From: a bacterium | Lineage (GTDB): Bacteria; CLD3 | Assembly: GCA_020850775.1 (NCBI GenBank) | Contig: JADZEA010000076.1 | Location: forward strand, 1 to 40,659 | Reading direction: 5' to 3' | Length of the DNA: 40,659 nucleotides | In this document: positions 1 to 9,348 of the stretch, in pieces | Layout of the letters: the number at the start of each line of letters is the position of its first letter | Numbering within the stretch: position 1 is the stretch's first letter | Notes under the pieces: generated by a model | Databases searched by the model: none | What the model was told of the DNA's origin: nothing | The model's input: only the letters and a program-made list of their open reading frames with translations | Program-made: the position numbers and the translations under genes

Positions 1-72
1 AAATTGAGTGTTTGGGTAAAGGTACAAACGCTGTCTGGGAAAAAATTGATTGAGAGTATCAGTTAGTACGTA

Positions 73-120
73 GTTAATTGGGTATTAAATCAAGCTGTTA
101 ATACCTAATTAACAGATGTT
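73..120. terminator. Hairpin (GTTAATTGGGTATTAA / TTAATACCTAATTAAC) followed by a short T run on the + strand; likely terminator near the 3' end of trpS
   Basis: 16-nt arms at 73-88 and 98-113 are complementary with one G.U pair; TTTTTT follows at about 118-123. Confidence 0.55.
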
Positions 121-122
121 TT

Positions 123-1094
123 TTACTCAATTCCGACGGATTGTAAAGCTCTTTGCAAAGTCATTTTAGCCATTCCACGTGCTTTTTTTCCACCTTCTCT
201 GAGAACGTCAAGGAGGAAGGAAGGTTTTTTTTCAAGTTCCTTTCGTCTTTCTCTGAAAGGCTCAAAGTAGGTATTGATTTCTTCAAGCAAAGCCATTTTT
301 GCGTGTCCGAAACCGTAGTTTCCCTTTCTGTAGTTTTCAGCCATTTCGCTAACCTTTTCCTTTGGAGCAAGTAGTTTGTAAAGTGCAAAAATATTGCAGG
401 TGTCAGGATTTTTTTGTGCTTCAAGTGGTTCTGAACTCGTAACAATGCTCATCACTTTTTTCTTTAACTCTTTTCCTTCGTCAAAAATTAAAATTGTGTT
501 CCCGTAAGATTTGCTCATTTTTGAGCCGTCAACTCCGGGAACGTAAGGCGAAGAACTTAGTTTGTAATCAGGAATTACAAAAACATCACCAAAAATTCCG
601 TTGAACTTAATCGCTAAATCCCTCGCAATTTCAACGTGTTGAACCTGGTCTTTTCCAACCGGAACAATGTTTGAGTCGTAAGCTAAAATATCTGCTGCCA
701 TCAAAACGGGATAGTTAAAAAGTCCGGCGTTTGCTGCGATACCTTTTGCAATTTTATCTTTGTAGGAGACAGCTTTTTGCAGAAGTCCCATTGGAGTTAC
801 TGTCATCAGAAACCACATAAGTTGAGTAATTTCAGGAACATCACTTTGTTTGAAAAGTATTGCTTTGTTTGGGTCAAGCCCACAAGCAAGGTAAGAAAGA
901 GCGACTTCAAAAGTAAGTTTTTTCAGTTTTTTGGCATCCTGAATAGTTGTCAGTGAGTGGTAGTTTGCAATAAAATAAAGCGAGTCATTTCCGTGTTGGT
1001 TTTCGATGTGCTGTTTCATTGCACCGAAGTAATTTCCAAGGTGCAGTTCTCCTGAAGGTTGAATTCCTGAAAGGTAACGTTTAGGTTTTTCCAC
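123..1094 (-). CDS. trpS: Tryptophanyl-tRNA synthetase
   Basis: 323-aa ORF with class I aaRS motifs SGIQPSGELHLGNYFGA and SKMSKS; full-length TrpS character. Confidence 0.96.
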   Translation of the reverse strand: MEKPKRYLSGIQPSGELHLGNYFGAMKQHIENQHGNDSLYFIANYHSLTTIQDAKKLKKLTFEVALSYLACGLDPNKAILFKQSDVPEITQLMWFLMTVTPMGLLQKAVSYKDKIAKGIAANAGLFNYPVLMAADILAYDSNIVPVGKDQVQHVEIARDLAIKFNGIFGDVFVIPDYKLSSSPYVPGVDGSKMSKSYGNTILIFDEGKELKKKVMSIVTSSEPLEAQKNPDTCNIFALYKLLAPKEKVSEMAENYRKGNYGFGHAKMALLEEINTYFEPFRERRKELEKKPSFLLDVLREGGKKARGMAKMTLQRALQSVGIE

Positions 1095-1235
1095 TTTTTC
1101 CTCTAATTTTTTTACGGTTTGAAATTAGTCTTTAATTTTTTTTAAGGCAAGAAAAATCAGGTGCAAAAGCAGTATATTTTTTAGAAAACACCAAAGATTA
1201 AATCAGGCTTTTACTAAAAATCTTTTAAAAAACCC

Positions 1236-1266
1236 TTGACAAAGTTTTTTTTCGGTTTTACCTTTG
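1236..1266 (+). promoter_or_regulatory. Putative promoter for tRNA-Phe: TTGACA, 17 nt, TACCTTTG
   Basis: TTGACA at 1236-1241 and TACCTTTG at 1259-1266; fits a Bacteroidetes-type TAnnTTTG element with a canonical -35; tRNA begins at 1293. Confidence 0.6.
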
Positions 1267-1292
1267 CACTCTCAATTTTTGAGAAAAGGTTT

Positions 1293-1365
<73 letters not shown>

Positions 1366-1375
1366 CTTTTTAATG

Positions 1376-1416
1376 AAATTCCCGAAAAAAATATAAAATT
1401 TCGGGAATTTTTGTTT
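1376..1416 (+). terminator. Intrinsic terminator between the two tRNA genes
   Basis: Perfect 12-bp stem AAATTCCCGAAA/TTTCGGGAATTT followed by TTGTTTT. Confidence 0.8.
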
Positions 1417-1439
1417 TAACTTTTATTGAACTTGAAAAG

Positions 1440-1513
1440 GGGCCTTTAGCTCAGCCGGTTAGAGCAACGGACTCATAATCCGTGGGTCCAGGGTTCAAGT
1501 CCCTGAGGGCCCA
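1440..1513 (+). tRNA. tRNA with CAU anticodon (tRNA-Ile2 needing lysidine, or elongator tRNA-Met)
   Basis: Acceptor GGGCCTT/AGGGCCC, anticodon loop CTCATAA, T arm CAGGG-TTCAAGT-CCCTG; CCA not encoded. Ile2 versus Met cannot be settled by eye. Confidence 0.93.
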
Positions 1514-1628
1514 TAATTTAAATTAAGAATGATTAATTTATGTTCTTAAAAAGTAATTTTACAGTTTTTGGTCTTTGCAGGAATAAAAAAAAGTCCTTGC
1601 TAAGTCAAAGAAATCAAGATTTTGAAAT

Positions 1629-1670
1629 AAAAAGTGCATTCCTTAAAGTTTAAGGATTGCACTTTTTTTT
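1629..1670 (+). terminator. Intrinsic terminator downstream of the tRNA genes
   Basis: AAAGTGCA-t-TCCTTAAA g TTTAAGGA-t-TGCACTTT followed by a T run. Confidence 0.8.
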
Positions 1671-1701
1671 TGCCTGATTTTATTAAACGAAAGGGAAAAA
1701 A

Positions 1702-2424
1702 ATGGATTTAAGAGAACAATTAGCTTTGCTAAAACAACTTCAGGATGTTGACTCAGAGTTTGCTTACATTGAACTTTCAAGAGGTGAGCTACCTGAATTA
1801 ATAAAAAGAGAAGGTGAAGAACTAATTCTAAAAGATGCAAATTTGAAGGCACTTGGAAACCAGCTTGAAATCAATAAAAAATCTCAGTCACAGCTTGAAA
1901 TTGACATTCAAGTTTCAAAAGACAAAATTGTTAAGTACCAAAACCAACGCTATCAAGTTACAACAAACAGAGAGTACGAAGCAATTAACACGGAAATTGA
2001 AAGCCAGGAACAAAACATTGAAGACTACGAAAAGCAGTTAATTGAATTGCTCCGTGAAGAAGAAGAAGTGCGGGAACAACTAAAAGAATTAGTTGAAGAA
2101 GTGGATGATTTAAAGATGAATATTAAAAATAAAACTTCTGAACTTGAAGAAGCTGACCGGCTTTCAAAAGATAAAGAATTAGAACTTAAAAAGAAAAAAG
2201 AAGAAATTTCTCCGAAAATTGAACATTCATTAATGAGAAAGTATCAGAGAGTTTCTCAAAGTAACAGCAATAAAATTGGCGTTGTAAACATTAAAAGAGG
2301 TGCTTGTGGTGCTTGTTTCAGGAAATTAATGCCACAAATTGTTGTTGACGTCAGGGCAATGGATAAAATCAATTGCTGTACTTCTTGTGGAGTAATTTTG
2401 TTGGCTGAAGAAGAAAATAATTAA
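1702..2424 (+). CDS. C4-type zinc-ribbon (zf-RING_7 / DUF164-like) coiled-coil protein
   Basis: Long coiled-coil N-terminal region and C-terminal CGACF...CCTSCG zinc ribbon. Confidence 0.85.
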   Translation: MDLREQLALLKQLQDVDSEFAYIELSRGELPELIKREGEELILKDANLKALGNQLEINKKSQSQLEIDIQVSKDKIVKYQNQRYQVTTNREYEAINTEIESQEQNIEDYEKQLIELLREEEEVREQLKELVEEVDDLKMNIKNKTSELEEADRLSKDKELELKKKKEEISPKIEHSLMRKYQRVSQSNSNKIGVVNIKRGACGACFRKLMPQIVVDVRAMDKINCCTSCGVILLAEEENN

Positions 2425-2436
2425 GGAGATTTTAAA

Positions 2437-3339
2437 ATTAGCACTGCTCAAAGTTATTGCTTTGGTGGAATTAATTTTTCAGTTGCAGATGAAAGTAAAA
2501 AGTATTCTTCAATTTTAGAACAGTTCTTTACTGCAACCAAGGAGGTGGAGAATGAGTTTACTTTTACTTTTGAGACACTTCAGCACAAAATCCCAAACTG
2601 TAAAGTTGTTCACTCAACAAAGGAATTGGACTATTTTAAAAGCCCTTCAAGGATTTTTGTAAGATTTAACAAAGACGAAAGCTACTCAGAAATTTCGCAA
2701 AATTCCTGTAAATTTTACGTTGGAGACTATTTAAAAAGTTATCCTAAAATTTTAATTGATTGGCTTTTTGAACCTTCTTTCCTTGAAATTATTCGGCAAC
2801 GCGGAATTTATTTTTTGCACGCCGGAGCTTGTGTAAAAAATGGAAAAACAGTAATTTTCCCAGCTTCTTCGGGAAGTGGAAAAACAACTTTGACAATGAC
2901 TTTGTTAAAAGGCGGTTTTTCACTTTTGAGCGATGACAAAGTTTTTTTTAAAAAAGACAGCAATTCTTGTTTTTCTTTTGCAACTCCGCTGAAAGTTACG
3001 GAGGAAGCCTTTAAATTTCTTGAACTTAAAGGTGATTACAATACTTCCTACCAAGGCAAAATCCTAATTCCAAGAGAAAATTTGCAAACTGTTGATTCGG
3101 GAATTCCAAAAGTATTTTTATTCTTAAAACTCACACAGGGAAAATCCAAACTTGAAAAAATTGATAAAACCTCAGCTTTTATGAAATTGCTTTCGCCTTC
3201 GCTGACGCTTTGCAATCCTGAAGCTGTAAAAATTCAACTCGCCGTGATGAAAAAAATTTTACTCGTTTCGGAGTGTTACAACTTACATTTTGGACAAGAT
3301 TTTGAGGACGTTCCAAAAAATATTTCTGCTTTGCTTTAG
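2437..3339 (+). CDS. HPr kinase/phosphorylase-like P-loop kinase (HprK-related); start uncertain (ATT at 2437 or GTG at 2545)
   Basis: Walker A PASSGSGKTTLT and downstream LLSDDKV; frame open from 2425; Shine-Dalgarno-like AAGGAG at 2423-2428. Confidence 0.65.
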   Translation: MSTAQSYCFGGINFSVADESKKYSSILEQFFTATKEVENEFTFTFETLQHKIPNCKVVHSTKELDYFKSPSRIFVRFNKDESYSEISQNSCKFYVGDYLKSYPKILIDWLFEPSFLEIIRQRGIYFLHAGACVKNGKTVIFPASSGSGKTTLTMTLLKGGFSLLSDDKVFFKKDSNSCFSFATPLKVTEEAFKFLELKGDYNTSYQGKILIPRENLQTVDSGIPKVFLFLKLTQGKSKLEKIDKTSAFMKLLSPSLTLCNPEAVKIQLAVMKKILLVSECYNLHFGQDFEDVPKNISALL

Positions 3340-3471
3340 ATTTTTAAAATCTTTTGTTTTTCTTAGCTGAAAACTGCTTTACATTTTAATTTTAGGTTTC
3401 AAGTCTTTTTTTTGCTAAATTGAAATTGTAAACGAAGTCGTTTAAAACAAAAAAATTTTGAAAGAAATTTA

Positions 3472-5412
3472 ATGAACAAAAAAAAATCATACCTTTGGAT
3501 AAATGTGTTAATTTTTGCAGGGATTTTTATCCTTTTACCACTTTTCTTTTTTCCACAAGAAAGAATACCCGAGATTCCTTACAATCAATTTAAAAAAGAA
3601 CTGAAAGAAGGGAAAATTGAGTCTGTAAAAATTAATCAGGACATTCTTACTGCAACACGAAAAGAAAGTGCTGTGATTAAGATTCCGCAACAGCAAGTTG
3701 AAAACGAAAAAAATACGGATTCTTTCCAAAGATTTCTGGAACAAAAAACCGAAGTAAAAATGGTTAGAAACAAGTTCAAAGTGATTTTGATAAGCGATCC
3801 AAATCTTGTTGAAGAATTTGAAAAACAAGGTGTTGAGTATCAAAGAATTATCAACGACAGTTGGTTTGAAAACAACTTCTCGTGGATTTTTTCCCTGATT
3901 TTGATTGTGCTTTTGTGGAGTTTTTTTTTCAAGAAAATGGGTGGAGGAACTTCGGGAATTTTAAATATCGGGAAATCAAAAGCTAAAGTTTACAACGAAG
4001 ACGACAACACAAAAACTACTTTTAAAGATGTTGCGGGAATTGAAGAAGTGATTGAAGAAGTTAGCGAAGTTGTTGATTTTTTAAAAGACCCAAAACGGTT
4101 TCAAAAACTTGGTGGAAAAATTCCAAAAGGGTTTTTGCTTGTCGGACCTCCCGGAACAGGGAAAACTTTACTTGCGAAGGCTTTAGCAGGAGAAGCAAAC
4201 GTTCCTTTTTTTAGCCTTAGTGGTTCTGATTTTGTGGAAATGTTTGTTGGAGTTGGTGCTTCAAGAGTGAGAGACCTTTTTGAAAAAGCTAAAGAAAAAG
4301 CCCCTTGCATTATTTTTATTGATGAAATTGATGCTGTTGGAAGGAGCAGGAGCAGACTTTCAATCAACGGTGGAAATGACGAACGGGAAAACACGTTGAA
4401 TCAATTGCTTGTTGAAATGGATGGTTTTGACACCGATAAAACTGTGATTTTAATTGGTGCGACAAATCGTCCTGATGTTCTTGACCCGGCTTTGCTGCGT
4501 CCCGGAAGATTTGACAGACAAGTTGTACTGGACAGACCTGATTTGAACGGAAGAATAAAAATTTTTCAGGTTCACACAAAAAATATGCCTTTGGATGAAA
4601 AACTTGATTTAAAAGCACTTGCATCTCAAACTCCAGGTTTTGCGGGAGCAGAAATTGCTAATGTTTGTAACGAAGCATCACTTTTAGCTTCGAGGCAAGG
4701 TAAAGAAAAAATTGAGATGATTAATTTTCAAAATGCAATTGAAAGAGTGATTGCAGGGCTTGAAAAGAAAAATAAACTTATAAATCCACGTGAAAGAAAA
4801 ATTGTTGCTTACCACGAATCGGGACACGCACTTGTTGGTTATTTTTTACCGTTTTCTGACCCGGTTCACAAGGTTTCAATTGTTCCAAGAGGAATTGGTG
4901 CTTTAGGTTACACGATTCAGGCTCCGCTTGAAGACCGTTACTTGCTTTCAAAAGAAGAACTTTTAGACAGAATTTGTGCTTTGCTTGCCGGCAGAGCAGC
5001 GGAAGAGATTGTTTTTGAATCGGTTTCAACAGGTGCTTCAAACGATCTTGAGAAAGTAAGTGAAATCGCAAAAAGAATGGTTACAACTTACGGAATGAGC
5101 AAAAGACTTCAAAATGTTTCGTTTACAGACGCACAAGAGGGTTTTTTAGGTGGTTACACAAACAAACCTTACAGTGAAAAAACAGCTCAAATCATTGATG
5201 AGGAAGTTCAGGCAATAATTTCAGGCTCTTACGAAAAAGCGAAACAATTAATTTTTGAGCACAAAGATGTTTTTGAGACGTTAGCTAAAAAATTACTTAA
5301 AGACGAAGTTGTTGACAGCAATGATTTATTGGATATTTTCGGACCAAATCCGCATAAAATTGATTTTGAACAAGAAGAAATTAAAGAAATTAAAAACGCA
5401 GAGGCAAGCTAA
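3472..5412 (+). CDS. ftsH: ATP-dependent zinc metalloprotease FtsH
   Basis: Two N-terminal TM segments, Walker [17 protein letters not shown] region, HESGH zinc motif. Confidence 0.97.
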   Translation: MNKKKSYLWINVLIFAGIFILLPLFFFPQERIPEIPYNQFKKELKEGKIESVKINQDILTATRKESAVIKIPQQQVENEKNTDSFQRFLEQKTEVKMVRNKFKVILISDPNLVEEFEKQGVEYQRIINDSWFENNFSWIFSLILIVLLWSFFFKKMGGGTSGILNIGKSKAKVYNEDDNTKTTFKDVAGIEEVIEEVSEVVDFLKDPKRFQKLGGKIPKGFLLVGPPGTGKTLLAKALAGEANVPFFSLSGSDFVEMFVGVGASRVRDLFEKAKEKAPCIIFIDEIDAVGRSRSRLSINGGNDERENTLNQLLVEMDGFDTDKTVILIGATNRPDVLDPALLRPGRFDRQVVLDRPDLNGRIKIFQVHTKNMPLDEKLDLKALASQTPGFAGAEIANVCNEASLLASRQGKEKIEMINFQNAIERVIAGLEKKNKLINPRERKIVAYHESGHALVGYFLPFSDPVHKVSIVPRGIGALGYTIQAPLEDRYLLSKEELLDRICALLAGRAAEEIVFESVSTGASNDLEKVSEIAKRMVTTYGMSKRLQNVSFTDAQEGFLGGYTNKPYSEKTAQIIDEEVQAIISGSYEKAKQLIFEHKDVFETLAKKLLKDEVVDSNDLLDIFGPNPHKIDFEQEEIKEIKNAEAS

Positions 5413-5413
5413 A

Positions 5414-5926
5414 ATGGGAATTTTCAAAAAACTTAAAGATGTTTTGTGGGTTTCAGAACCAGAAGAAAAAAGTGTAAAAAGGACTTTTTTTAACATTCGT
5501 TGCGGAGATATTTTAACGTATCTTGGAGATGATTTTGTTGTAAACGCAGTTTATGTTTACGACGAAGAAGGTTTTAAGTGGAACACTTATGGTTACGACG
5601 ATAGCGAAGGAAACCATTGTTATTTTTCAGTTGTTTCAGACGACAGGTTGGAGCTTTCGTTGTGGAAAGAAGTTTTAACAAGTGTTGACAACGTTGGCGA
5701 CAAAATAGTTTTTGAAGGTAAAAATTATTTTCAAACCGAAAGAGGAATCGCAAGCGTTTCAAGGCAAATAATTTCAGGTCAGGAAACAAGGTTCAGAGTA
5801 AAGTATTGGGAATACGAGGCTGAAAGTGGTGAAATGCTTTCAATCGAAGAATCAGGCGGAACAAAAACCGTTACAACAGGAAAAATGATTGAAGATTACA
5901 CGATTGAAATTTTACCGGGTTCTTAG
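5414..5926 (+). CDS. DUF4178-domain protein
   Basis: ATG at 5414, 1 nt after the ftsH stop; IRCGDILTYLGDDFVVNAVYVYDEEGFKW-type DUF4178 pattern; the track start at 5309 lies inside ftsH. Confidence 0.7.
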   Translation: MGIFKKLKDVLWVSEPEEKSVKRTFFNIRCGDILTYLGDDFVVNAVYVYDEEGFKWNTYGYDDSEGNHCYFSVVSDDRLELSLWKEVLTSVDNVGDKIVFEGKNYFQTERGIASVSRQIISGQETRFRVKYWEYEAESGEMLSIEESGGTKTVTTGKMIEDYTIEILPGS

Positions 5927-5951
5927 TTTTATTAACTTTTAGGAAAAAATT

Positions 5952-6425
5952 ATGGAAGAGCAATTTATTAACTACCAAGAGATTTTAATAAATTTTTTGC
6001 ATTCAGGGATTTATTTTTTAGTTGGAATTTTAGTCCTTTTTCTTGGCAGGAAAGTTTACCAAATGATTACACCTTACAACATTGACGAAGAAATTTCAGT
6101 TAAAGACAACGTCGCAGCAGGAATTACAGAAGCAGGATTTTACCTTGCTTTAGGAATAATTATTCATGCTTCCGTTGGTGGAGAAAGCTATTTTGGAAAG
6201 TATGATTATGGTTTTTTAAGAACTTTTGCAAAAGATGCAATTTTATCAGTTCTTTACTTTGTGTTGGGTTTGATTTCGCTTTCGGTTGGCAGAAAAATTT
6301 TGCAACTTATTTTGCCTTTTTCACTTGACAAGGAAATTGTAGAAGATAAAAACAAAGCTGTAGCGCTTGTGGAAGCATCTTTTTACTTAACTTTAGCAAT
6401 AATTATTCACGCAAGTTTTTCGTAA
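5952..6425 (+). CDS. DUF350 (YjfL-like) membrane protein with two internal repeats
   Basis: Two copies of the pattern LGRKvyQmItPyniDeEI...aaaiteAgFYLaLgIIIHAS within 157 aa. Confidence 0.8.
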   Translation: MEEQFINYQEILINFLHSGIYFLVGILVLFLGRKVYQMITPYNIDEEISVKDNVAAGITEAGFYLALGIIIHASVGGESYFGKYDYGFLRTFAKDAILSVLYFVLGLISLSVGRKILQLILPFSLDKEIVEDKNKAVALVEASFYLTLAIIIHASFS

Positions 6426-6478
6426 CTTTCAGGAGAAAACTTCGTTAAGGGTTAAAAATTAAACAAGGAGGTTTATTA

Positions 6479-7150
6479 ATGGCAATGAGCATTTTTAGTA
6501 GAGTTTCTGACATTTTCAAAGCAAACATCAATGATTTGTTAGACAAAGCAGAAGACCCCGAAAAAATGATAAAACAAATGGTTATTGAAATGGAAGAAGC
6601 AGTTGGAAAAGCTACAAACTCTGTCGGAATCGCAGTAGCTAACGAAAAAAGACTTGAAAAAATATACCAACAAAATCTTGCCTTGACAGAAGAATGGCAA
6701 AACAAAGCTGTTTTGGCCGTTCAAAGCAACAGAGACGATCTTGCAAAATTGGCTCTTGAAAAGAAAAACAGTTACCAAAAAGCTGCAAGTGATTTGTTAC
6801 CGACTTACGAGCAAGCAAAAGCTGCTTCAACACAACTTAGGGGACAACTAAGTGAGCTTAAGAAAAAACTTGACGAAGCAAGAATCAGAAGAGACACTTT
6901 GATTGCAAGGTACAAAGCTGCAAAAGCTAAAGAAGAAATTGCTTCTTCAATTTCGGGAATTGGAGGCGATGCTTTTTCTAATTTTGACAGATTTGAAAAG
7001 AAAGTTGAAGATAAAGAAGCTCAGGCTGATGCAATGGTTGAAATTACAGGCGATACAAATTTGAGCCTTGAAAAAGAGTTTGAAGCACTAAAAACTACAA
7101 GCAATGTTGATTCTGAGCTTGAAGTTTTGAAGGCAAACCTGAAAAAGTAA
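6479..7150 (+). CDS. pspA: PspA/IM30 family protein
   Basis: MSIFSRVSDIFKANINDLLDKAEDPEKMIKQMVIEMEEAV is the canonical PspA/Vipp1 N-terminus; AAGGAGGT upstream. Confidence 0.93.
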   Translation: MAMSIFSRVSDIFKANINDLLDKAEDPEKMIKQMVIEMEEAVGKATNSVGIAVANEKRLEKIYQQNLALTEEWQNKAVLAVQSNRDDLAKLALEKKNSYQKAASDLLPTYEQAKAASTQLRGQLSELKKKLDEARIRRDTLIARYKAAKAKEEIASSISGIGGDAFSNFDRFEKKVEDKEAQADAMVEITGDTNLSLEKEFEALKTTSNVDSELEVLKANLKK

Positions 7151-7170
7151 AATTTTCTTAGGATTAAACA

Positions 7171-7206
7171 AAAAGGTAAAATCTAAAAAGATTTTACCTT
7201 TTTTTG
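7171..7206 (+). terminator. Intrinsic terminator after pspA
   Basis: AAAAGGTAAAATCT aaaa AGATTTTACCTTTT then T run. Confidence 0.85.
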
Positions 7207-7212
7207 TTTAAA

Positions 7213-7241
7213 AAAAGCCTGCTAAAACTAACAGGCTTTTG
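7213..7241 (-). terminator. Intrinsic terminator for rpsU
   Basis: AAAAGCCTG...CAGGCTTTT stem with T run on the - strand. Confidence 0.8.
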
Positions 7242-7247
7242 GGAAAA

Positions 7248-7424
7248 CTATTCAGAACCATATTTTCTTTTTTTGACTTTGATTGTGTGCATTCTTTCGC
7301 TTGGGCTTACGTAATAAGCTCTTTCACGGCAACGTTTTACGATTCTGCTTTTATTACATTCTGTGGTAAATCTTCTGATTGCTTTTTCAAAAGGTTCACC
7401 TTCACGAACTTTTACTGCTAACAT
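7248..7424 (-). CDS. rpsU: 30S ribosomal protein S21
   Basis: Reverse-complement translation MLAVKVREGEPFEKAIRRFTTECNKSRIVKRCRERAYYVSPSERMHTIKVKKRKYGSE, 58 aa; AAAGGAG upstream; below the ORF-track length cutoff. Confidence 0.96.
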   Translation of the reverse strand: MLAVKVREGEPFEKAIRRFTTECNKSRIVKRCRERAYYVSPSERMHTIKVKKRKYGSE

Positions 7425-7596
7425 TTTAAGATTCTCCTTTTAGTTTAATTTTTTTACTTAAAAACCAGCTAATAAAAGTTTAACGAAAACTATGCCATAA
7501 AGTTTTTGGTTTGTTGGAAAGTTTTTCCACAAAAAAGTGGTTGTTTTTTTGGCACTGTGGTAAAATTAAAGCATGTAATTTTATTTTAAAAAAGCC

Positions 7597-7627
7597 TTGA
7601 ATTTATAAATGACTTTTTTTATCTTCG
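7597..7627 (+). promoter_or_regulatory. Putative promoter of the Gld-like ABC operon (TTGAAT, 17 nt, TATCTTCG)
   Basis: Spacing and TAnnTT(t)G-like element match the tRNA-Phe promoter. Confidence 0.4.
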
Positions 7628-7694
7628 TTCCGCTTTATTTGTAAAATGCTTTAATTACAATTTTTAAATTAACTAAATTTCAGGAACAAAAAGA

Positions 7695-8624
7695 ATGATT
7701 AGTATTCAAAACGTTTCTAAACTTTACGGAACGGCTAAAGCAGTTGACAATGTTTCTCTTGAAATTGCAAAAGGTGAAATTTTAGGATTTCTTGGTCCTA
7801 ACGGAGCAGGTAAAACTACAATGATGAAAATGGTTACGTGCTTTTTCCCACCTTCAGATGGAAGTATCCAGGTTGACGGTTACAATGTTTACGATGACAG
7901 CCTGAAAATTCGTGAACTCATTGGCTATTTACCTGAACACAACCCCCTTTACCTGGAAATGAATGTTGTTGACTACTTAAAATTCGTTGCAGAAGTTAGA
8001 AAAATTTCGGATAAACTAAAACGCATCAGAGAAATTATTGACCTTTGTGGAATTGGTGAAATGAAATCTAAACTCATCGGGCAACTTTCCAAAGGTTACA
8101 GACAAAGAGTTGGTTTAGCTCAGGCTCTGATTCACAATCCACAAATTTTAATCCTTGACGAGCCTACGACAGGTTTGGACCCAAACCAAATCGTTGAAAT
8201 CAGAAACCTGATCCGTGATTTGGGAAAAGACAAAACGGTCATTTTTTCAACTCACATCCTTTCGGAAGTTCAGGCAATCGCAAGCCGTGTAACAATCATT
8301 AACAACGGAAAAATTGTTGCTGACGGTTCTGCTGAAGACCTTAAAAATACTGTTAAAGGCGGGGCAAAAATCAATCTTGAAATTAAAGCTAATGATTCTG
8401 AAGAAATTATTTCAAAATTTCAGGGAATTATGGGGATTGAACAAGTCAAAACTGATAGTTTCAGCAACGGACACTACAAACTTCATCTTGAAACAGTAAA
8501 AGGTTTTGATGTTCGTGAAGCAATTTTTGACCTTGTTGTAAGCCAAAACTGGAAACTTCTTGAGCTAAAACGTGAGCAAACAAGCCTTGAAGATGTTTTC
8601 CGTAACCTTACACAACAAAATTAA
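7695..8624 (+). CDS. gldA: ABC transporter ATP-binding protein, GldA-like
   Basis: Walker A GPNGAGKTTMMK, signature LSKGYRQRVGLAQAL, LILDEPTTGLDPNQ; gene order with permease and GldG-like protein. Confidence 0.85.
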   Translation: MISIQNVSKLYGTAKAVDNVSLEIAKGEILGFLGPNGAGKTTMMKMVTCFFPPSDGSIQVDGYNVYDDSLKIRELIGYLPEHNPLYLEMNVVDYLKFVAEVRKISDKLKRIREIIDLCGIGEMKSKLIGQLSKGYRQRVGLAQALIHNPQILILDEPTTGLDPNQIVEIRNLIRDLGKDKTVIFSTHILSEVQAIASRVTIINNGKIVADGSAEDLKNTVKGGAKINLEIKANDSEEIISKFQGIMGIEQVKTDSFSNGHYKLHLETVKGFDVREAIFDLVVSQNWKLLELKREQTSLEDVFRNLTQQN

Positions 8625-8633
8625 GGAGCTAAA

Positions 8634-9344
8634 ATGTCAAATATTCTTTCTATTTTTCGTAAGGAGCTAAACTCGTACTTCGATTCTTCCCTTGCTTACA
8701 TTTCTATTTTTTTGTTTTTAATAATTACGGGAATCGGATTTTTTAATTTTAGCTTTTTCATTCAAAAGCAAGCCGATGTCAGGGATTTATTTTTCTTCTG
8801 CAGCGCTGTTTTTGTCGTAACAATTCCTGCAATTACAATGAAAACAATCTCTGAAGAATTAAAAAATGGAACTCTTGAACTACTAACAACTTATCCAATC
8901 CGTGATTTTGAAATAATTGTCGGAAAGTTTTTAGCTTCTTTCATCTTACTTTTAGTAACTATTGCACTAACTTTTGTTTACACTTTTTCAGTTTCAACAC
9001 TTGGAAACCTTGATGAAGGAATTGTGATTGGTGGTTACATCGGTTTAATTTTGATGGGAGCAACGCTAATTTCTTTGGGAATTTACATCTCAAGCGCAAC
9101 TGAAAGTCAGGTTGTTGCTTTAATTATCAGTGTTGCAATTACTTTCTTTTGGGTTTTTCTTGACAACATTTTAGTTTTTATCAGTGGAAATGTTAGAATC
9201 ATTGATTTCCTTGCAATTGATTCGCATTTTGCAAACATTCAACGTGGCGTTGTAGATTCAAGAGATTTAATTTACTACTTTTCATTCACTGGATTATTCT
9301 TGTTTTTAGCAACACGCAAACTTGCAAGCAGAAAATGGAGTTAA
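8634..9344 (+). CDS. gldF: ABC-2 type permease, GldF-like
   Basis: Six-TM ABC-2 character with SEELKNGTLELLTTYPI. Confidence 0.8.
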   Translation: MSNILSIFRKELNSYFDSSLAYISIFLFLIITGIGFFNFSFFIQKQADVRDLFFFCSAVFVVTIPAITMKTISEELKNGTLELLTTYPIRDFEIIVGKFLASFILLLVTIALTFVYTFSVSTLGNLDEGIVIGGYIGLILMGATLISLGIYISSATESQVVALIISVAITFFWVFLDNILVFISGNVRIIDFLAIDSHFANIQRGVVDSRDLIYYFSFTGLFLFLATRKLASRKWS

Positions 9345-9348
9345 AAAA

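Noticed and set aside
3430-3443. AAACGAAGTCGTTT inverted repeat upstream of ftsH as an operator
   Set aside because: Short, two-nucleotide loop, no second copy noticed; insufficient support.
5309-5413. N-terminal extension of the DUF4178 ORF
   Set aside because: It overlaps the ftsH 3' end out of frame; ATG 5414 is the natural start.
7239-7421. 60-aa plus-strand ORF in the track
   Set aside because: It is antisense to rpsU (S21), which is clearly encoded on the minus strand at 7248-7424.
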